Of a stretch of 64,000 nucleotides of DNA, positions 1 to 12,036 are shown one piece after another. The DNA is from Pomphorhynchus laevis (taxonomy: Eukaryota; Acanthocephala; Palaeacanthocephala; Echinorhynchida; Pomphorhynchidae): contig WNNJ02001615.1 of assembly GCA_012934845.2 (NCBI GenBank), forward strand, positions 28,523 through 92,522, written 5' to 3'. The stretch's first letter is position 1, and each line of letters begins with the position of its first letter. The notes below the pieces were generated by a model, which was given only the letters and a program-made list of their open reading frames with translations, did not search any database and had not been told where the DNA came from. The position numbers and the translations under genes were made by a program.

Positions 1-1430
1 ACCCGAACCACAACCGATTACGTGATCTAAAAGCAGCCTTCAGCTCTGAATCAGGTCATGAAGGTTGATTTCGACGATGTCATCAAGAAAAAACAATATC
101 TGCAATCTACAATTAGAACTCCGTCCTAATCAATGGGACAAGCGTAAAAATGTTAAAAATGTTGCTCAAGGTGAACAACTTCAAAATGGTGATCAGTCCT
201 CTGAATTCTCGCGTCATGAGGTTGCATGTGATTCTCCAGATTGCAAAGTTTGGTTAGTTGTTGTGCCGACCAAGGATGCCCAGACTTTGTTTTCAAGACG
301 ATTCACTTGTGGATTTTGCGTATCAACAGTCAGACAGAATCATTAATGCGTCGCTGAGACCGGGTCGGATTTCGGCTCATCGCCAGTTAAGTCACCAGAC
401 ACAAGTTATCTGCTAAAGTGTACCCAAGAAGCTATGACAAATGTTGGGAGCTGCAATAACTGTTCGACTCCTACCCGTTTTGAGAGGGCATTGAATGAAA
501 GGGCTACAGTCCAACCAGACAGCAGTGCCTCTGCCCCAACTGTGAATTATGATACGGCGGTGCTAACAATAGATGTAGCAGTTAATCCTCACAAATCTGC
601 TTTGCAACAATTAAATTGTTTGAACTTATCAACATACAGAACAGAGTCAACAAAAGATTATCAGGCTCTTAGTTCATCAAGTTCAGAAGCGTCCAATTCA
701 TCGCTGACGCTTGATCAAGCTTCAAAAGTTAGTTAGAGCATTAGTTACCGGAAAGATGTCGGTCTGACGACCAGTAAGAGTCATAGCTATAGCCGTATTC
801 TATCTCCATTTAACAAGGAAAAAATAATCTTCCGGGAATCCTCATATCATCAGGCCGCAGCATTCAACCACCACGATCAGCGGGCATGATATTGCAAAAG
901 AGAACACAGTGTCCAGGGAAATGTTGAGTCGATCAACTACATATATGCCTAATCGCGGTAGTGATCGGCAGGTTAGTGCTGCTGTGTCTCGAGATGGTTT
1001 CAAGCCTACGGGGAATAATAATATGTACAAAAATGTTAATGACACACATGGACTTAGATCTGGGAATGCTCCTGATAGAGGTCGATCGGTTCTTTTGGCA
1101 AACATACCTGAATCTATTTTAGAGTATTCTCAAGAACGACTCAAAGACGATATAGGGAGTCTTAGGTCGATATTATCACATGTTCTATGTTCTTGTGACT
1201 CAGAAGTGGTTGGGATCATGATATTAGTTGCTCTGTTCAGACTGGGTAAGCGTAGCCCTCCCAATGACCATTCGCGTCTTCTTAAGGCCATCTTTTGTGA
1301 ACCATCACATGCTGAGTTAATTCTTCATAATTCATTTCAACTTAAAGGATTAAACGTTCGGCTCTTGAAGGATCTTGATCCTACGGAGCGTAAGACGCTC
1401 ATTGCTCTCATATAGGTCATTGCTGCCTAT
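1..1430 (+). mobile_element. CR1-like LINE, 5' part with degenerate ORF1
   Basis: Open stretches at about 65-346 and 434-736 share a frame; 909-1415 is in another, so at least one frameshift separates them. The last stretch ends in a conserved block (RLGK, then RLLKAIF, then LKGLNVRLLKDLDPTER) that recurs as RLGK / RLLKVVF / LKGSSIRLLRDLSIDDR in the minus-strand LINE at 4.5-4.9 kb. This marks it as the ORF1 of the same CR1-like family. In such elements ORF1 encodes an RNA-binding protein of the retrotransposition particle. The frame stops at 1415, before the basic C-terminal part seen in the minus copy. Orientation matches the ORF2 at 5.75-8.54 kb, so both may be halves of one element split by the minus-strand LINE; that is inference. 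Confidence 0.6.
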
Positions 1431-1507
1431 ATGATTAGGAATCTGTTATATTCAGGACAATGCGTGGAAATACTATTTGGAGTGATAAAAAACAGAGCTG
1501 TAATATA

Positions 1508-4500
1508 CTATACTGCAATATTATTAATTGACAACAAATTGAGCCGATATTTTTTACAAGTTGCTTCACAAGAAATAAAAAAAAATAAAAAGAATAAGAG
1601 TCGATTTGTCCCTCCCTCATCAACGGAACTACTGAAAATCCCACCGTTGTCTTGAGAAGGAAAGGTCATCGTCCAGTAGGGCGCAGAAACTTGAAGCAGT
1701 GGACGACAAAACGGTCGCACTCTGAAGCGAATTCCCAGATTGTACGACTCGTTTGGCAAAGCAGGAAACTGCATGCGTGTACCTTTGTCTTTTAGCATCA
1801 GGGGGTGTCCGTGAAGAGGAGGGTGACCTCTCAGTTGCAGTAGATGTGACAGTGGATGATCTTTAGTGTGCAGAATTTTCCAAACAAGAGAGAGATCTCG
1901 CTTGTCACAGATATATCGCAGACAAGGCATATTTAATATCTGGAGGCGTTTCCCGTAGCCAAAAATATACAGCCCTGAGACTAATTTAGTTGTTGATCTG
2001 AACACTTTCTCCAATGCACGACGCTCATAAGTAGTTTCGGGATAACAAGCTGGCGATGAATATAAGATATGGCTCAAGAAAAACGCATTTGCTAAGGTAT
2101 GGTAGCATAACGGATCTATGCCTATCATAGCTCGACGAGTATGTCCTATTAAGCGTTTTGTGATGCAACACACGTAGTCTGAATGCTTTCGAGTGGATAA
2201 GTCAGCACAAACCCAAACTCTCGAATCTTTATATGAGTAGGTTCTTTCGATACTAATTGAACCATACTGGTACTTAATTCCAAGATGATTACATGATCTT
2301 CGTGATATACACATACATGTACATTTAGCGGAATTGATCCTCAAGTGATTTCGTTCAGACCAATTGGATATAATGTCGACGTCGCTTTGTAAATGCTGTT
2401 GATCAAGATCGGAAATAATAGGTCGTCAAACTTTAAAATCATCTGCATATAATATACTGAATGAACTGATATTTGGTATCAACTCGTTGATATACAGACT
2501 GAATAAGATAAGACCCAATACACTTCCCTGTGGAACATCTAACAACACTGGAAATGGACTCGACAGCGACTCACTTACTCATACGACACTTTGTCGGTTG
2601 GAAAGGAATACACGAATTCAGTTTATGATCATCTTACCAAGATGAATGTGCTCCAACTTCTCAATAAGACGCATGTGATTAACTGAGTCGAACGCTTGTG
2701 AGAAATCAAAGAAAATGACATCAACTGGTATACCTTGATCATAATAGTGGTACCAATTTTCACGTGTATGTACAAGATTAGTAGTCGTGGAATAAACTTT
2801 TCGGACGCTATGCTGTACTGGGTTCAAAATTTGAAATCTATCTAGAAATTCTATTATTCGTCGCTTAATCAATCTCTTTAGCACACGACAACACACAAGT
2901 GAGACTAATAGGCCTATAATTGTCAATGGACGAACTATTCCCTTTCTTATAAATACGACAGATGATGGAATTCTACCAATCAGAAGGAACAACGCCAAAA
3001 GCAACAGACGCAGAGAAAATATTGTAAAGCGGATGACATATTATGTCAGCGATGTTGCGCAAATATACGGGCCGTTAGCCCTGGACCCGCACCTGCTTTG
3101 CATTTAAGTTTCCAAAACTCTTGTAGAACATCATCACATCGGAAGAGGTCTCTGGTGTCATCTCCGGGCGATTCAAATGTACACGGATCACCCATTGTCA
3201 CATCCTTATCTTCAAGATTCAAAGAATGGAAATGATTTCCAAACATATTTGATATCTGCAAATAATCAGTTATGAATTTTCCATCGTTACGCTGTATGCA
3301 ATTTATAGGTTTACAGCGCGTATGCTTAGCAATCACATACCTAAAGAAAGAGCGGGGATCACGGTGACAGTTTATACTTAGCTGTTTTTCGAAAGATCGC
3401 CTACCAGTTCGCTTCATGGATGTAACGAGGTTTCGCCATTTCTTATAAGTGCTGAAATTAGCCCTGTCTTTACGATAGTCATTAAAGGCCGTACGTCTCA
3501 TCTTTAAAGCATGTTTTATGTCGCTATTAAACCAAGGCGGTGAGATCGATGTCAAACAGTATTTACTCTGAAGAGGGGAGAAACGATTAAGGAGGTGGTA
3601 CAGAGTATCCCTTAAAACTGCCATGAATATTCGACGCAAACATTAAAAGCATCCAACCACTTTACCCCAACGAGATCTTTACTAGAGCAAAGTCAGTCTT
3701 GAATGGGTTTACAGACAACGTCGGATTTACGCCATGTGAGTAGACATCACTCAGACCAATCGAAATGACCACATGATCTGAATGACCTATTGGGTCCAGA
3801 TAGCTTAATCTATCGAGAATGTCATATGGTACAGTAAGGCATAAATCCAAAAGTGAATGTGAATCCAGTTAAAATCTTGTACTCTGACTGACATGTTGCT
3901 TAAGAGCCAAGCTGTTTATTAAGCCAAGTAGCTTCAAACTCTCGACATCCGAGTCATTGTAAGTGTAATTAACCCAATTGACAGATGACATGTTGAAATC
4001 ACCGAGAACAACAAATCTATCACAATGACTACTTCTCTCCATTAAAGCAGCTATGCTATCTGTGTTTGATATTGGAGAACGATACACAGTCAATACCGTT
4101 ATTGGGTGTTGACAATATAGCCTAATACACAATGCTTCATTATGATTAATAGCATCACTAAGAGTTTCAATTACTCAGAATTGAAGCCTATTAGAGATAT
4201 ACGCGATAACACCTCATCCAATCTTGCCTGTTCTATTACTTCTACTTATGCTGTATCCCTCAATGAATATATCTACGTCTGCTATTGACGAGCTAAGCCA
4301 AGATTCTGTGAAAATACCTACATCTGGTACGATATCTTGAAATAGACATTTTATTTCATCTAACTTATTAAGTAGACTACGAATATTCGAGTAAATGATT
4401 TTTAAACCACCATTATTTGTGCTCAACTTGAAGGAAGAATCGCGAAGAAATTTTCGAAATTCACGAATACACCGATCGACATTGAGGCAAGGTAAAACAG

Positions 4501-4925
4501 TGAATATTTCACGTCTTAGGCGGAGGGCGCCAAAGTGGTAAGAAGGTTTGCAGGATTGAGCACATCTGACAGTCCCTTCCAATGAATATGTAGACGCCTC
4601 CGCACAACTCGAAAATTTTGTATTGTAAAAATTTTTTCACCCACCTCTAATCGACATGCTAACTCTGATTTAGCCTCTTTCAAACGTAATCGATCATCTA
4701 TGCTCAGATCGCGTAGCAGACGTATACTCGACCCTTTCAAACGATGTACGCCTTTAATATTATGTGAATAATTTCAGCAGAGTTGAACACCACTTTGAGC
4801 AGTCGGGGTCTCAACTCACAACTTATCTTACCGAGACGAAAAGCGGCCTTTATCTTTATGCTCTTAACAACTTCGTCTTGACATTCATGCAATACCACCG
4901 AAATAATGGATTGTAAATGACCCAA
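1508..4925 (-). mobile_element. CR1-like LINE, degenerate but nearly complete
   Basis: Read on the minus strand. An ORF1 remnant (4925-4516) is followed by ORF2. The AP-like endonuclease lies at 4582-3662: SNIRSLLNKLDEI, the catalytic-type TESWLSS, then GDFN near 4000 and GHSDH near 3780. The reverse transcriptase lies at about 3004-2360: FFDFSQAFDSVNH (motif A), VPQGSVLG and LYADDFKV (motif C, both Asp kept). The C-terminal region is at 2344-1640. The frames are broken many times by stops and shifts, so this is an old, dead copy. It is the same family as the plus-strand ORF2 at 5.75 kb but clearly more decayed. The 3' end is near 1600. Confidence 0.8.
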
Positions 4926-5755
4926 GTCGTCATCTAATCGTGCCTGGCGATTTATAGTGACAGATACCTTTATGTTTGCAATAATAACACACTGTTCACG
5001 GTTATGAAAGTCTTCCCTTCTTTAAGGTACCTGACTTGAGTCATATGCAGATGCCATGCTATTAAGTGAAGGAGTGTCTTGAGACTTAATCCCATTTGCT
5101 TCTGAAACACCTCTAAGAAATACAGACCTAGTCATGCCTACTTCATGTTGAATGTTACCTGGCGTCATTATTGAGGATTTTATGGATTCATGTTGAGGTA
5201 GTGCGATTATTACTAAAGATCGTCGTCGCGATCTTCAGCAGAGTTGATTTCAGCAGAGTTGAACACCACTTTGAGCAGTCTTTAGCAGAGTTAATTTCAG
5301 CAGAGTTAAACACCAATTTAAGCATTCTGGGTATCAACTCATTACTTATCTTACCGAGACAAAAAGCGGCCTTTATCTTCATGCTCTTAACAACTTCGTC
5401 TTGACATTCATGCAATACCACCGAAAGAATGGATTGTAAATGACCAAAGTCGTCATCTAATCGTGCCTGGCTATTTATAGCGACAGATTCCTTTACGTTT
5501 GAAATAATTACACACTGTTCACGTTATGAAAGTCTTCCCTTCTTCGAGGTACCTGACGAGAGTCATATGTAGATGCCATGCTATTAAGTGAAGGAGTGTT
5601 TTGAGAGTTAATCACATTTGCTTCTGAAACACCTCTAAGAAGTACATACATAGTCATGCCTACTTCATGTTGAATGTTACCTGGCGTCATTATTGAGGAT
5701 TTTATGGATTCATTTTGAGGTTGTGCGGTTATTACTGAAGATCGTCGTCGCGATA
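4772..5755 (-). repeat. ~522-bp tandem duplication of LINE ORF1 sequence
   Basis: The stretch at about 4772-5235 is repeated at about 5285-5757 with an offset of roughly 522 bp, measured from the shared CGTCATTATTGAGG at 5163 and 5685. Both copies encode on the minus strand the same ORF1 block (VVLHECQDEVVKS followed by KIKAAF.LGKIS). A short GCAGAGTT repeat recurs at the join (5238-5305). The copies differ at scattered sites, so the duplication is not very recent. It abuts the plus-strand ORF2 that starts near 5749. Confidence 0.75.
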
Positions 5756-8601
5756 TCCGTAGTATAAAGCTTAAATTAGATGAACTGAGATTTCGTGTTG
5801 ACCAAATTAAGCTTAGTATAGTCGAAATTAGAAAATCTTGGCTTCACGGTGATGTAGTTGATGGCGAGATTTCCATACATGGTTATACGCTCTTGCGAAT
5901 TGACAGGGAAGGTGTTAGAGGTGGAGGAGTGGTACTTTATGTACGTAATGATGTCAATATTACATTTTTGCACTCTTCTTCCTCTGGTAAAGTCGAGGGT
6001 TTGTGTAGTCTGATTAGATTTCCTAATGCAGCGCCAGTTGCAATTGGGGTAGTGTATCATACACCTTTGGCTGCCACGAGTAGGCTTATTGACAAGTTAG
6101 AATAATATATTTTAAACAATACTAGTACGTTAGTGATTGGTGAATTCAATATGCCTAGTGTTGATTGGAGTACATATACAGCGCTATCTAGTTGTGATGG
6201 TGAGTCTAGTGCTCTTTCAGAGAGTGTCACTTACAGTGGTCTTAGTCAACATGTTTGCAGTAACACTCGTTTTGCAAAGGACAATAGTTCTCTTTTGGAT
6301 CTTTGCTTATGCTCTAATAGTCGGATTGTTAGCAGCAATAAGCTTGAAACACGGATTGGACTATCGGATCATTGCCTGGTAGTTGTTAAGTTAAGATTCT
6401 CTTCTAGGGTAAGTGGAGATGTTAGTGGTAATAGTGGTAAACGAGAGGTTAATGTTTTTAAGACTGATATCACTGCAGTCTCTTTACTGTTATCGAAAGT
6501 ACAGTGGCTAAACCATAATCTCGTAGGTGTACACGCAGCATGGCAACAATTTCGAGAGACTCTGTACTCCTTAATAGTAAAATTTTCTCCTCTTAGACAT
6601 GTGCGTTGCCGTAAGCAGGCGGCTTGGTTTGATTATGAATTGCGATCTGATTGGAAAACTCGTAACTCAGTGTTTAGAGATTTTAAGAATGGTCAATGTG
6701 CATATAATGATTTCAAACACTCAAGAAATCTGTTTAATACTTTGAAAAAGCAAAAACGATTTGCGTTTGAGAAATCTCTAGCAAAGCGATGCTTGTATGA
6801 TGTGAGATCACTTTTCAGGTATGTGCCCGGTCGTAGAGCACCTAAATCTTCGATTGCTCAGCATTTTGACGACATTACTGTTGATGTACTCTCGGAGCGT
6901 TTTTCTGCGCACTATGTAGCCGTGGTAGAGCATGAGAATATTCCCCGAGTAGAACAGCAATACACCCTTGTGTCATTTGCTTCACCTGTCACCTGTCTTG
7001 ATTTTGGCATTTCCAAAATGATCTCGCCTGGGGACGTTGATAAAGAATCATGTCGTTTAAAATCATCCAACTCCAAGGGTCCCGACTTGCTTCCTTCTGT
7101 TTCTCTACGTAGCTTGGCTAGCTCGATATTTGGTCTGTTGTGTGACTTATTTAGACAATCTATTCTTGATGGTGCTCTTCCGAATGTCTGGAAGCAGTCT
7201 GTAATCCATCCGATTTTCAAAGGAGGTGCTCGCTCATCGGTTGATAATTATAGGCTAATCAGTATAACTTGTGTATGCTGTCGAATTTTGGAAAGGCTTG
7301 TGCATGCTTTTATGGTTGATTTCTTCAGTAGGAATAATGTATTAGCTCCTGAGCAGCACGGGTTCAGAAAGGGTCACTCTATTGTCTCCAATTTGCACTT
7401 TGATCACTGTTCCTGGTCAGAAAACAAGGTGAATTCTGTAAATACCGACATCATATTTTTCGATTTTTCAAAAGCGTTTGATCAAGTTGATCATGACCTG
7501 CTTCTTATGAAACTGACAAACACAGGAATTTCTATTGCTCTTGTTAATTGGATCAGGGCCTTTATGCATCAACGAAACTCCAGAGTGCGTGTTGATAATA
7601 CACTATCGTCGGTTAGGCCTTGTCACATTGGTGTTCCTCAGGGATCCGTTTTAGGTCCACTGTTATTCAGTATATATGTAAATGATTTACCTGCAACTAT
7701 TTGCTCGTCGGTGCTATTGTATGCTAATGACTTAAAGATTTGGAGGGGTGTTTACTCGAATAATGATATTAGCATTTTACAGATAGATATTGATAGGGTC
7801 GAGTTATGGGCGGTGAGCAACATTGTGATGAATGCCACCAAATGCAAGCACATGCGTGTTCTGGGTAGAGTTGTAAAATCCCCGTCAGCAGTTAAATACA
7901 TTTATTGTGGTCGTGAAATAGATAGTGTTGTAAGCTATAAGGATTTGGGAGTATTGATTGACTACAACCTGAGAACTGCCCAACATACCGCTCTTGCATG
8001 TGCAAACGCTAATAAAATGGTAGGGGTCATTAGGCGCACATTCTTAGCTCTTGATCCGGTTGCTCTTCGGCCTCTAATTTTGACTCACGTTCTGAATTGG
8101 TTGTTGTATGCGGCCCCTTGTGTATACCCATGCACAGTTGGGGAACACTTGATCTCTGAGAGAGTGCTTCGTCGTGCAACAAAGTTGGCGCCGATCTTGG
8201 CGCAAATGCCCTATGAGTGTCGTTTGGAATGTCTTCGGCTTGAGACCGTTTCTTGGACCCGTCAGTATATCGATATGAATATGGTGTGGTGAGTTCTTCG
8301 TTCCTCAAATCATACTCTTCAAATGTGTTTACAACTGCGACAGTCAGCATTCCTTCGCGGACACAGTTTGACTTTTAGCCGGAATTTAGTGAATAAGTCC
8401 CGGTGTATACAATTTCAACGAAGAGTAGTTGGACTTTGGAACAAACTGGATGGAGGGACTGTTTGCAGCAGTGGTGCCTCAGCATTCAAGTCCGGATTAC
8501 GGATGGATCTTACTATGTGCAAGGAAGTTTTCCCCTAACAGGATCCTGTTATGGATCCTAACAGGATCCATCCATAACAGGATGGATCCTGTAATGCGCA
8601 A
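5749..8601 (+). mobile_element. CR1-like LINE ORF2 (endonuclease + reverse transcriptase), nearly open
   Basis: One frame runs from about 5749 to 8538, interrupted by two stops (TAA at 6103-6105 and TGA at 8290-8292). The endonuclease starts truncated (IRSIKLKLDEL), then RKSWLHGD, GGGVVLYVRN, GEFN (6139 onward; GDFN in relatives) and GLSDH. The RT follows with FKGGARSSVDNYRLIS, FFDFSKAFDQVDH (motif A) and GVPQGSVLGPLLFSIYVNDL. Motif C reads YAND rather than YADD: codon AAT at 7726-7728 replaces the first catalytic Asp, one base from GAT. The C-terminal domain ends with RRVVGLWNKLDGG. It lost its 5' end and ORF1. With the changed motif C and two stops it should be inactive, yet it is the youngest-looking LINE here. 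The end carries GGATCC-rich short repeats. Confidence 0.9.
8538..8601. repeat. short GGATCC-centred palindromic repeats at LINE 3' end
   Basis: Four GGATCC sites occur within about 60 bp, in units such as AACAGGATCC and GGATCCTGT, some direct and some inverted. They sit just after the ORF2 stop. CR1-like LINEs often end in short 3' repeats, and this looks like a degenerate, locally folded version. Confidence 0.6.
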
Positions 8602-9240
8602 GAAAGTGTTTCCGATAGATGTGAAATTTTTATGATTTTGTTGATTTTTATTTCATGTGAACCGGCCATTTAAATCCCTGCTTGTAAGCCGTTGAAACAA
8701 TAATGTTTCGGCCTACGCAAAGGCGCAAATGAATATGAGTTTCAACAATTCTTTTAACAAAGCCTGAAAACCTAAAGGTTCGTCTACACTATTAACATTA
8801 CAGCATCACACCATTGGATCAAAATAAGTAAGAATATCAGATTGATTTACATTAACCCAGTTATGCAACACTACTTGTGAACGAATCTATGAAGGAACAC
8901 CTTGAAGTTAGCATCTTTATTATAAGCACATAATGATTACTGTTTCTTATCGGTGGATCATGATGTAAACTTAGCACATCACTAATACATTTTGTGAATA
9001 AATCTAACGTTGACTATGTTTGACCAAAATAGGGGGACTACGAAAAAATAAATCAATAAGTTGTTCATTAACCTCAGAAGATTTTAAGGTGTTCTGAGTA
9101 TCCCATTCAATGTTAAGCATATTCAAATAAACAAGTAGTAGGAAAACATTGTAATTAAATCACTAATATCGGTTTAATCTGTTCAAACTTCAGAGGTATA
9201 TATAGTGAACGGTAAACCACGCAAAATCGTGTATTTTACT
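8602..9240. other. LINE 3' tail and AT-rich spacer
   Basis: The first ~130 bp (up to about 8735) look like the LINE 3' untranslated tail, with a GC-richer patch around 8660-8735. The rest is AT-rich and I see no gene in it. Confidence 0.4.
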
Positions 9241-9420
9241 TTTCTACGGAAACTGTGAAGGATAATATTTTGTAAGATTAGTTGGGATTACTGAGAGTGC
9301 CTAGATTTATTAATACCAAACCATCACGAACATATGCCGCAACGCCACCACCGTCACATCAGATATACGATCACACCTCAATATGGAATAATGTTGAATG
9401 GGTATATTATCATAGTCAAT
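9240..9420 (-). mobile_element. possible LINE endonuclease scrap
   Basis: On the minus strand a short frame reads CDGGGVAAYVRDGLVLINLG. This matches the GGGVA.YVR block that precedes the middle of CR1-like endonucleases (compare GGGVVLYVRN at about 5920 on the plus strand). It is only about 25 residues and stops lie on both sides. It is probably a 60-180 bp LINE relic. Confidence 0.45.
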
Positions 9421-9474
9421 GTGACAATGAAACCAAGATTCTGATATACAGAACATATCAAAATAAATTAAAAA

Positions 9475-9556
9475 TTACAGAGCTTTTAAAACATAAATAA
9501 TAAAAATTACAGAGCTTTTAAAACTTAAATAATAAAAATTACAGAACTTTTAAAAC
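9475..9556. repeat. three 32-bp direct repeats
   Basis: TTACAGAGCTTTTAAAAC recurs at 9475, 9507 and (with one change) 9539, each followed by an AATAATAAAAA run. The period is 32 bp. Confidence 0.85.
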
Positions 9557-10015
9557 AGTCGATTGTTTAAAGCACTCGCTTTAACAAAATTGACAAAACT
9601 AATTACATTTTTATCAATTCTCATAATTCGTGTGGCAGTCTTCGTTGATAATATTTGTCGATGATCGTACATTGAGTTCCGATGAATACTTATCACTCAT
9701 TTTGTATCAAACGTTGAAATCCCGAACGACATCCAAACATACTTCGAGCATTGTTTAAACCAAAACTTTACATGATGGATATATGCCTATCAATCTTCTG
9801 TTAATATTTTTATGAATACATATCCCGATAATCAGATTTTAAATGCTATTATTTAGTTAGCATTTAAAAGACGATACAATAATATCAATTTATTATTATT
9901 TGACTATCACTTCCTCATGACCTTTTCGTTTTCAAGTTCAACAAAAGTCTGTACAATTTTAACGAGTACGTTATCTTTCAATAATAATAACAATTTTATT
10001 ACAAAAGATTAAATA
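9557..10015. other. AT-rich spacer
   Basis: No gene, conserved motif or repeat recognised. Confidence 0.4.
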
Positions 10016-10019
10016 TAGG

Positions 10020-10440
10020 ATAAATAGGTTAGATAAATAGGTTAGAAAAGACAAAAAATAACAGAAAACATAAAAGATCATCTTATTCCTTCCGTCTCCA
10101 TAATAATCACGGCCTCAGGTCCGGAGGGATCTGAGTCCCACAGCCAATCCAACACGCCGCTCTCCAACTGAACCACCCGGGGTCTTTCACCCCCGAAGAG
10201 CCAAATCGAGCCGGACTATGCTGGGTAATCGAGATATGATCAGCTTTAGAAACCTTAGCCTTTGCTCTGGGGGACGTCCTCTAGAAATGAAGACTAATCC
10301 CGAGATAGACCAAGTGCCCCCAGAGACGCACCTGGGTTTTTCCATTAAATGACAGATACTGGGCCCGTTTCATAGCCCACCTAGCTCTCTTCAGGATACG
10401 TTGCATTATCTTCCAACAACATCGCAAATATATCGTTACA
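10020..10440 (-). mobile_element. 5'-truncated 3' end of an I/Jockey-type LINE
   Basis: The stretch at about 10,085-10,400 matches the 3' end of the minus-strand LINE at 51.3-54.96 kb. Both share CCAATCCAACACGCCGCTCT, GAACCACCCGGGG and GGGGGACGTCCT in the same order. The copies differ at many sites. It is GC-rich against the AT-rich surroundings. Only the last ~300 bp of coding sequence plus the tail are present, typical of incomplete reverse transcription. Confidence 0.85.
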
Positions 10441-10601
10441 TGTCAGCTTTCGTTTTTCTTAATAATTAAATCAGCTAACTGAGTCTACGTATTGTTATAT
10501 AATTATAAAATAAACAAAACATAATAATGCTAAATCAAAATTTAATAATTAAATAATAAAATTAATAATTGTTTTTAGATTTTCTATAATTTTAATCAAG
10601 T

Positions 10602-10632
<31 letters not shown>

Positions 10633-10940
10633 ATTTAAAATAAACGTCATTTTTATGAATTGACTAATAAATAACAGACGTTGTATCAGAATAAGAATTA
10701 GAGGTCATCAGGAGGAACTGCTATGCTATCAGGTTTCGGCCCCTAACTCCTCTACCCAACATAGCAGCGGGGCCAAATACATGCTAATGATGTATTTCCT
10801 CTGAAATAACTATCTAGTATCTTATTCTAATGCAAAGTATATTATTTATTATTCATCCATAAAAATTTGCCACTTAAGAGTTTAAATTTATTCTTTATAT
10901 TATTGTGTTGATGTTATATTATTGTATTATTGTATTATTG
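10441..10940 (-). mobile_element. Penelope-like element terminal region
   Basis: This block is nearly identical to 23,140-23,520 and related to the segments at 28.2-29.3 kb and (reverse) 40.60-40.84 kb. It contains an AT-rich part starting CAGCTAACTGAGTCTACGTA, then TTATGAATTGACTAATAAAT, then the GC-richer hairpin block GAGGTCATCAGGAGGAACTG through CATAGCAGCGGGGCC. In the full-length locus (28.2-34 kb) the same sequence lies 3' of PLE reverse-transcriptase coding sequence, which is why I assign it to that family. Confidence 0.6.
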
Positions 10941-11089
10941 TATTACTTTATATTATTGTTTGATTTATTATTATATTAATGTTATAGCCAATGTAACATA
11001 TGTTGGTCCTGTTATATGGTTAGATTTATCTACTTCCAATTAATCGATTCGGGTGAATGGCGATACATTAAAAATATACTAGGCCTAAC

Positions 11090-11640
11090 ACAAAAAACTC
11101 ACTCAACCCAAGTAGCCGCCTTGACCACTGTATATCCATTCTTTGTTGATTTTCGACATCAATTTGGTATTCCAAAAACATTTTCGACAACACATTATGC
11201 AATACACCACCAAAGTTAGCCTCCTCAAACCAGATATCATTGCAGCTTCGAAATCCTTTCGACCTCTTTGGTTAAAACCACAAAACTTAAAAAAGCCGGA
11301 TATCGTTTGAGTTCCATTACATGGTTCCCTTGGCAATCTTTGCACCAATCGTATTCCGTGTCGTCATCATTTGGGTCATTGTCGCCGCAGATTTTGTAAC
11401 ACACAAACCCCTTAAATACCCCACTTATTTCATTGTTCCATAATTTCCACAATTCCATTAATCAAAATTGATTCTGTATCGTTCAACACTTCTATCACTG
11501 CCGTTTTTAAGAAATCATTTCGTCTGCGTTGTCAAGATTATAGTCTAACAAGAACCCCAGGTAGCAAACACGAACATTGATTTATTGTATTTGCCTTGTA
11601 ATTGTTTTCACTTGCCCAGAGCAGATATGCTGCAAAGGGT
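11090..11640 (-). pseudogene. unrecognised degenerate coding stretch
   Basis: Two overlapping minus-strand frames (11,458-11,237 and 11,348-11,103) look more protein-like than the surrounding AT-rich DNA. One reads CYKICGDNDPNDDDTEYDW then CKDCQGNHVMELKRYP, with paired CxxC-like cysteines. The other reads FKFCGFNQRGRKDF. Nucleotide composition is higher in GC than the flanks. I do not recognise the family. A frameshift between the two frames suggests a decayed gene or transposon fragment rather than a working gene. Confidence 0.3.
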
Positions 11641-11869
11641 CTTTAATAATATATAATACATTTTGTTTTATGTTATTTTGATGTTATTTTTATTATAATA
11701 AAAATAACATTATTTTTTATTTAATGTAAATTATTATCGTATTATATATTAAATTTACGGGCTATATAAATTCGCATTTGTTGATTATTTGGGATAAATT
11801 CCAATTTAATTAAGAACAAGTTGAAAATGTAATTACGGACCTACTTTTTTATGTAATGGTTTATTTTCT

Positions 11870-11935
11870 GCATTTTAAATTGCTCAGAAAGGTTTGTTTC
11901 CGGATTTGTTAACGACTAGTGGCGAACATTTAAAA
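11870..11935 (+). pseudogene. partial copy of DCAF7 exon 3 and its 3' splice site
   Basis: The sequence TTGCTCAGAAAGGTTTGTTT... mirrors the acceptor and start of true exon 3 at 12,424-12,480 (TTGTTCAGAACGGTTTGTTT...). Both encode GLFPDL..TSGE. Here the frame reads KGLFPDLLTTSGEHLK and then leaves the gene. The preceding intron-like bases also resemble each other. This is a relic of a local duplication at the 5' side of DCAF7. Confidence 0.75.
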
Positions 11936-12036
11936 TGTCATATAATCATGTTAAACTTATTTTATGAATTAAATCTAAATTAGTTTAAACATCTACTTTG
12001 ATAGTGATAAGGATTTCGACGTTTTAAATTGAAGAT

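Noticed and set aside
6912-7220. 102-codon minus-strand frame within the LINE
   Set aside because: Antisense shadow of the RT coding frame, which has strong motif support.
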